From: Capillidium heterosporum
Taxonomy: Eukaryota > Entomophthoromycota > Entomophthoromycetes > Entomophthorales > Capillidiaceae
Assembly (NCBI GenBank): GCA_016630905.1
Contig: WBMQ01000001.1
Coordinates: forward strand, 3,162,001-3,226,000
Length of the DNA: 64,000 nt
Direction of reading: 5' to 3'
Of this stretch, positions 58,443 to 64,000 are shown one piece after another (position 1 is the stretch's first letter; each line of letters opens with the position of its first letter). A program made the position numbers and the translations under genes. Below the pieces are notes generated by a model, which saw only the letters and a program-made list of their open reading frames with translations, was not told the DNA's origin and ran no database searches.

Positions 58443-61094
58443 ATGGCTTTGGATATAAGATCTTTGGAATTGCTTTTGATAGTAAGCCCCAATCTGTCAA
58501 AGAAAACCAGCTTGGCGACCCAGTTCGAAGAGAGTAGGAATCAACTAAATGAGGCTACTTCCAAGCCCGAGCTCGACGTTTTGAACTTGGTAGAGCTTGT
58601 ACTCAACGGGAAATACGAAGAGATAGTTACTTTGGAACGATCAAAGGAATTATTCTCAACCGGGTTACCAGCTTCTAGCTTGCAAACAGATGATAAAACT
58701 CAACTTTTAGCCAACTACGAGCAATACCTGACTACTAACATTACTAACTTTTTAAATAATGAGGAGAAGCTCCAATGTAATGGCAATTTGATACTGGGAC
58801 TTGGTGTCGCTCTTCTCAACTTATTTATTCAGATTGGCTGGACGGGTCCAGAATCAAAGATAACTGCTTTTGACCTGCTACCAACCAACATAATTGAAAG
58901 TATCGACCAAATCACATTCGACAAGATGCTTATTGCAAACCTTTCCAACGATGGAGAAGATTTCTACCACTTGACACCTCAACCTGGTTTGCTCTGGCTT
59001 TCAAAAGTTGTCCTCAAGGCTTTACATGCTCACCAAAGTGCAAGCTCCAAATTGGTATCGTCAAGCTGGTGGTTGGCTCGTGCTATTTTCATCCACGATC
59101 GTATTTTAGATAATCCAACTGGATCCCACCAAACACAGATCGAGGAGCTTATGAGGGAATGTCAAGAGAATCTCCCAGCCATTAACGCTGCCGCTAATTC
59201 AAGCCTTATAAGTTTAACCAGCTCTCAAATCCGCGATGTAAGAACCCGTTTCTTTATGGAAGTCGGCCTCCACAACCATCACTTTTACTTGGACCGTGAA
59301 GCAGTAAAGTCATACACGGTGGCTCAAGAGAACTCGGGTTTACAGTGGCGATTGACCGGTGCCATGGGGAAGCGAACTAAATTCCAACAGATAGACCACT
59401 CCCAGCTAGTGCTATGGGCCCGAAGCATTGAGGATGACGATGAAGTAAATGCTGAAAATGAAAAAGTCATGGACGTCGATTCGAACGATGCCTCAGCTGT
59501 CCCCAAGACTTTAGATCTCAACGACGACACCTTATTGGAAAAGGTCAAGTTCTCAGAAGCTTACAGCAACGGAGAGCCTACCGAAGACGATATTATCAAT
59601 CCCAAGCCTCTCAAAGTTTCGGATCAATGTCTACTCCTTGCCCACTGCTTGAACGTCAAGAACACCAACCCCGTCCATGGACTGACCACCGAGGAAATGG
59701 TACCCTACGTAGTGCGCGTTCTAGAGCACCCTCTTAACTGGATGGTCCACACCATGGGCTTAATGTTGCGATCCCGCCTTGAAAGCCACAAATCTAGGAC
59801 CGTTGAACGTTCCGTCTTCCAGCTGCAGGCTCTAGTCGACCAATGCGCTATGCACGAGTCCGACGTTTCTGAGCGTATGGAACATTTCTATTCACTTTTG
59901 CTACCTTCGCGATGGGAGATGAAGGCTGAGCTTGCCCAGCGCTTCATGTCACTCGGTGTCATCCGATCGGCCTTGGAAATCTACAAAGAGTTGGAAATGT
60001 TCGAGGAGCTGATCACCTGCCACCAGATGCTGGAGGAGAAAGAGAAGGCGTTGGCAGTTGTCGATGAGCAGCTCGCCCTCAATCCCACCTCACCTAAGCT
60101 ACTCTGTCTCAAAGGTGATGTCCTAGCCGATCCACAGTACTGGCATCAAGCCTGGGAAGCTTCCAACAACCGCTACGCAAGAGCTATGCGCGCTTTAGGT
60201 TCCCACCACTTTGCCCGTGGTATGTACAGGGAGAGTTACCAGTACTACCTCAACGCTTTGGCCATCAACCCATTATTCGAAAACTCGTGGTTCATCTGTG
60301 GTTGTGCTGCCTTGCACGTCGAAGAGTTTGCAGTTGCCCAGCGTGCCTTTGCCAAAGTAACCTCCCTCGACCCCGAGAACGGTGAAGCTTGGAACAACTT
60401 GGCTACCATCTACATGCGCACCGACCGTAAAGAGGAGGCCTTGCGCGCTTTGCGCCAAGCTTTACGTCAAAACCACGACAACTGGAAGATGTGGACCAAC
60501 CTTTTGTACGCTGCTGTCGACTTGGGCTACTTTAACGACGCCATCCACGCCATCTCGCGTATTGTAGATACGCGTTGGGAATCTGAAAAGGAAAAGTGCG
60601 TCGACAAGGAGATTCTATCTATCATTGTCAACGCTGTAGTTACAGATGTCACTGACGCCAACGGGAATAAAGCATCCAAGTGCCGCAATCTTTTGGTGCA
60701 GTTGTTGGAAACCACCATTTTGTCGAGAATTGCCAATGATCCTAGTCTGTGGCAGTTGGCAGCCAAATTCTACCTCAGTGATCGACCTATAGATTACGCT
60801 AAAGTTCTAGATTGCTACCTCAAAGCTTACCGTTGTGCTTCCAACCACCCTGACCTCCTTAGTGATCATGATACCTTCTCCACCTGCGCCACCTGTGCTT
60901 TGGAGCTTGTCGATGCCTACGCCAATTTTGGATCGCAGGAAGGTAGTGATGGTAAACTAGTTGCTCAGGATTGGAAGTATCAGTCTAAATTACTGCTGCG
61001 TGGTCTAGTTGCCAGAACTAGGGATTCCTTTGAGACGGAGCCGGAGCATGATCTCCTCATCAAAGCTTTGAATGAATTGAAGAACGATGCTTAA
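58443..61094 (+). CDS. ttc27: TTC27/Emw1-like TPR protein
   Basis: Tetratricopeptide protein of the TTC27/Emw1 family, linked in yeast to cell-wall integrity. Single exon, 883 residues, the usual size. The N-terminal half is helical with LAHCLNVKNTNPVHGLTTEEM, YVVRVLEHPLNWMVHTMGLMLRSRLE and RSVFQLQALVDQ, which are the family signatures. The TPR block is at about residues 500-720 (GDVLADPQYWHQAWEAS, RAMRALGSHHFARGMYRES, NPLFENSWFICGCAAL, DPENGEAWNNLATIYM, NHDNWKMWTNLLY). Third-position G/C is higher than in neighbours, and no introns are present, unlike most genes here. Confidence 0.93.
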   Translation: MALDIRSLELLLIVSPNLSKKTSLATQFEESRNQLNEATSKPELDVLNLVELVLNGKYEEIVTLERSKELFSTGLPASSLQTDDKTQLLANYEQYLTTNITNFLNNEEKLQCNGNLILGLGVALLNLFIQIGWTGPESKITAFDLLPTNIIESIDQITFDKMLIANLSNDGEDFYHLTPQPGLLWLSKVVLKALHAHQSASSKLVSSSWWLARAIFIHDRILDNPTGSHQTQIEELMRECQENLPAINAAANSSLISLTSSQIRDVRTRFFMEVGLHNHHFYLDREAVKSYTVAQENSGLQWRLTGAMGKRTKFQQIDHSQLVLWARSIEDDDEVNAENEKVMDVDSNDASAVPKTLDLNDDTLLEKVKFSEAYSNGEPTEDDIINPKPLKVSDQCLLLAHCLNVKNTNPVHGLTTEEMVPYVVRVLEHPLNWMVHTMGLMLRSRLESHKSRTVERSVFQLQALVDQCAMHESDVSERMEHFYSLLLPSRWEMKAELAQRFMSLGVIRSALEIYKELEMFEELITCHQMLEEKEKALAVVDEQLALNPTSPKLLCLKGDVLADPQYWHQAWEASNNRYARAMRALGSHHFARGMYRESYQYYLNALAINPLFENSWFICGCAALHVEEFAVAQRAFAKVTSLDPENGEAWNNLATIYMRTDRKEEALRALRQALRQNHDNWKMWTNLLYAAVDLGYFNDAIHAISRIVDTRWESEKEKCVDKEILSIIVNAVVTDVTDANGNKASKCRNLLVQLLETTILSRIANDPSLWQLAAKFYLSDRPIDYAKVLDCYLKAYRCASNHPDLLSDHDTFSTCATCALELVDAYANFGSQEGSDGKLVAQDWKYQSKLLLRGLVARTRDSFETEPEHDLLIKALNELKNDA

Positions 61095-61507
61095 ATAGAT
61101 GTATTTTTTACTTTAGTAAGTTGGACGATATGCCTTGATAATAAAATTTGAGTAGCTATATCTTTTAGAGTTTTTATATATGTGCAATTTCTTGACAAAA
61201 ATTTAATACTCTAACAAATTAACATGAGGATTAGAAGTTTACAATTTGGTGATTTTTATTATTTGTATCTATTTAAAATTGATGTCAATAGCAACATCTG
61301 GTGAATGTTAGTTGGCTATAAGTACGTTTGCAATGTACTTTAATTTCATTCTCTAATGTTTAATTCATATTTTAAGATAAAGTCATTCAAATAGCAAATG
61401 GTAAAGATACTACAGACTATTGATTGAAGCATAGTTGAATAAAGACAATATGCAGTTCAAATAATTAGCTAAAACTTTTATTTAAAATATGGGCTTACTT
61501 TTGTCTT
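61095..61507. other. intergenic, convergent
   Basis: About 410 AT-rich bases between two 3' ends. Nothing recognised. Confidence 0.6.
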
Positions 61508-61846
61508 TTATCCGCCAGAGACTGGAGGTATGAATGCCAATTCGTCACCAGCTTTTATATCCATACTGGTGCATGCTTCGATAAAGTCTTGTAAAGAATT
61601 CCAACTCTCCCTACCGTCTAGTTCCAAATACTCCAAGTTTAGAGCCAAGTTGGTAGTTTTGAATTTGGCTTCCAAATAGGTTTGTAAAGCTGGATGTTGG
61701 GATAGAAGTAAAGTTATTGCTGAGGCTAACGGGATAATTGTATTGTTGACAGGGGGTTGTAAAGACTCGGTGAGTAGCTCTACTTTTGATGGTACGATAT
61801 CACCTATCTCGCCAAAGAATAGGACTGTTATTTTGGGCTGGGCCAT
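61508..61846 (-). CDS. mocs2a: molybdopterin synthase sulfur-carrier subunit (MoaD/MOCS2A)
   Basis: Small ubiquitin-like protein that carries sulfur as a C-terminal thiocarboxylate for molybdopterin synthesis. Single exon, 112 residues, ATG at 61846 (the longer frame begins at a TTG). Starts with a beta strand KITVLFFGEIGDI. Ends in DELAFIPPVSGG, with the obligatory terminal Gly-Gly and the LAFIPPVSGG shared with MoaD. Slightly longer than the 80-90 residue norm because of a mid-protein insert (about 30-60). The GG end plus beta-grasp pattern makes a MoaD identity more likely than URM1, which ends HGG. Confidence 0.88.
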   Translation of the reverse strand: MAQPKITVLFFGEIGDIVPSKVELLTESLQPPVNNTIIPLASAITLLLSQHPALQTYLEAKFKTTNLALNLEYLELDGRESWNSLQDFIEACTSMDIKAGDELAFIPPVSGG

Positions 61847-62346
61847 GTTGGAGTTGATAGAAAGTTGAGAAAGCTTATGAAATTTCAAAATAGCCAGTTT
61901 GGTTTTGGGTTTGAAAATCTAGAATTTTTCAATTGTATGATGCGTTTCATATAATTATCTGTAAACTAAAAATAACAATATATAGAGAAATTAATACTGT
62001 GTATAAGATATCGCTATACAAGTACATTTAAATGATATGTAGCAGGCATTGATCTTGTTATAAAAGCTGTTTACAATTACATACTAAGTATCGATTTATA
62101 TAAAAATGGACTTGAGAAGCTATATATATGTTGAAGCTTCTAAAAGACAAAGTAAACTAACTTTATACTATCAATATATCATAGCCATATTTTAAATTGT
62201 CGCCAAGTATAAAGATTACAGGTATACTTTCGAAGGCACCAATAGACAAAAAAGTGTATAAAATACATACTTGAGCTGTAAATAAATGCTTTATAAATTA
62301 TATATATTAAATTTACTTTTTATGGCTCAGAACTTAAAATGCCTAC
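61847..62346. other. intergenic
   Basis: 500 AT-rich bases upstream of MOCS2A and downstream of Ctf18. No gene seen. Confidence 0.6.
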
Positions 62347-64000
62347 TTACATGAAATCTTTGATATAGCTAGTTTTCCGAACGGCATTTGAGAAACCATC
62401 CTTATATTTGAATACAAATGCAGGGACATCTTTGCTAGGCTCCTCTTCAACCAACAGTTCTAAATTTCAAAACTTAGATTAAAACTAACCCAAAATGCTT
62501 ACCAATTGTCTCCCTAGGTCTACGTGTGAAGAAGGTGTCCAAAGTAACTTGTTGCAAATTAGTTCGTTTAGCTTCTGTGTTGACTTTAGGGGTGACTTGT
62601 GAGGATTTCGGCGTCTCTTTCCTGATAAAGAAGCTAAATTTACAAATTTTGGTTAGAAGGATATTAATTATGATTGAAATAACTTGGCCATGGTTGAATT
62701 GGTAGGTTGTATGGGTTTTGCACCATTCGTCGGTTCAGTAGCTGGACGCTCTTCATTTATAATTCGTGCTTTGTTGATCTAATTTGGCATTGTAAGTTTG
62801 AGTAAAATATAGAAAAATACTTGGTAGGATATATACTGCCGCACTTCATATCGATTAATTGAGGCAAAGTGGCTAGCACTGCTGTTGGGAAAGAAGGCGA
62901 TGTGGTCGATAGGCCTATATAAAAGTTAATATAAAATTACCAAAAGTTTATGTACGGGCTTAGATTGTAGACGGAACCGGATCCATCGGGTTGGTAATTT
63001 TGTACGTAGTTAAGGTTGAGCTTGACCATCTTGGTAATTAATACGTCGAGGACCTTTATATCATCCGGTCGCATGACTTGGACGTTGAGTTTGGGCAGAT
63101 TCGGTGAAATGATACGTACGATCTGGTAGATGGAGGCTTGCAGCTCGTTACGCGTAAACCCACATCGCATCTTAACATCGAGATCCATTAAAAATCCGGT
63201 TAGCACGTTGGAATTGGTATTTAGTTGATCAGCGTACTTTGTCAAAGGTTAGAGAGTGAGGATGGTAAAATAGTAGCTACGTGACGGCCCATCTTAGGGT
63301 ACTCAATGCGAATGATGGATGCCGAGGCGAACAACATATGTAGCTTGACGAACGGATAAGCTAGATATTTGAACAGCCCATTCTGTTGCTGGTTGTTCAC
63401 CCGGTGCTCGATGTTGTCAAACCAGCATAGCCAGTCAGTTGCTTGACAAAGCTTAATCAAGTTGGTATCGCAGTTCAACTTCAAGTAATGGTCGAAGCAA
63501 CCTAAGTGCAGTTGTTAACTATAAGGCTTGTATGCCAAAGGTACCTTCCATAAGCAGTTGAAAGTTGCCGTTACTGTTGATGGAGGCTAGTAGGTGATCC
63601 AAGTAGAAACTTTCGCCTGCTAAATTGATCTAGGAGCTTTTATTAATACTATGGAAATTGAAAATAGACAACTTGTATTGGAAGTTTTCAGTAGCCAGCT
63701 TGAGAATTTGGCTTAGTTGATTCCAGTACCGCGTGGTAGGTAGGCGGAAGATCAGCTCCCAGAGTGCAAAGGCCGACTTTGGAATATCTTTGCTAGTTGC
63801 TGAACCTTCAGTGACCTGAGCATGACTGACACTGCGACTGGGGTTGTCAGACAGGTACTTTGACAATGTTACTTTTAATAGGTAAATTCAAACTGTACCT
63901 GAAGTGCATTTATGGTGGACCGTAGATCCCCATTTGAAAGGTCGATCAGCGAATTTAGTGTATAAGAGGTGACATTAATGCTTTCCTGCTCTACAATCTT
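62347..64000 (-). CDS. ctf18: Ctf18/CHTF18, alternative clamp-loader large subunit (C-terminal part)
   Basis: Large subunit of the Ctf18-RFC complex, which loads PCNA and acts in sister-chromatid cohesion. Runs off the right edge; only the C-terminal part is here. Exons from the 3' end include 62347..62459, 62503..62633, 62684..62778, 62821..62914, 62941..63236, 63281..63501, 63545 to about 63626, one ending near 63860, and one to the window edge. The edge exon holds the RFC box VIII sensor (NGDLRSTINALQ). Then follow CFDHYLKLNCDTNLIKLC, ATDWLCWFD, FVKLHMLFAS, RIEYPK and the terminal FKYKDGFSNAVRKTSYIKDF that binds Ctf8/Dcc1 in the family. Near the end, 62528-62551 encodes QVTLDTFF, a perfect PIP-box pattern. 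One intron is only 26 nt (62915-62940). Confidence 0.9.

Noticed and set aside
59324-60766. Several antisense frames within TTC27
   Set aside because: Shadows of a long G/C-richer coding exon.

Overview
The window is nuclear DNA from a fungus. Fungal-type proteins are present: two Zn(II)2Cys6 regulators, Atg22, a Met30-type F-box/WD40 protein, Brl1/Brr6 and PEX7. Genes carry many short introns, mostly 36-90 nt, with GTA-type donors and TACTAAC/CTAAC-like branch sites. The DNA is AT-rich, especially between genes. FANCI, METTL4, methylmalonyl-CoA epimerase and a MoaD-type molybdopterin synthase subunit are missing from the familiar budding yeasts, so an early-diverging fungus is the best guess. 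That placement is inference from gene content.

Layout. 1-13.5 kb: small unknown protein, mitochondrial helical-repeat protein, PEX7, a pair of paralogous zinc-cluster regulators on either side of TIP41, and an AAAP amino-acid transporter. 13.5-21.9 kb: a gene desert with one degraded Tc1/mariner-like element that still has terminal inverted repeats, plus short broken coding relics. 21.9-29.4 kb: NAD-isocitrate dehydrogenase catalytic subunit and a 24-exon FANCI. 30-40 kb: mitochondrial ribosomal protein uL22m, Atg22, and the DEAD-box helicases Prp28 and Rok1 placed tail to tail. 40.9-51 kb: unknown conserved-looking protein, GSK3 kinase, BORCS5-like protein, hypothetical protein, Met30-like F-box protein. 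51.7-57 kb: Brl1/Brr6, PP2A methylesterase, METTL4, methylmalonyl-CoA epimerase. 58.4-64 kb: TTC27, MOCS2A, and the C-terminal half of Ctf18, cut by the window end.

Most genes are housekeeping. Several bear on linked processes: TIP41 and PP2A methylesterase (PP2A/TOR signalling), FANCI and Ctf18 (replication-coupled repair and clamp loading), Prp28 and Rok1 (RNA remodelling). No operon-like or defence-type system was found.

One pattern runs through the window: several otherwise intact conserved genes show single-base frame breaks (IDH, Rok1, BORCS5-like, Atg22, probably FANCI). In four of them the extra base falls at an NCC-T context. Base-call or assembly error is the simplest reading, but it should be tested against reads and RNA.
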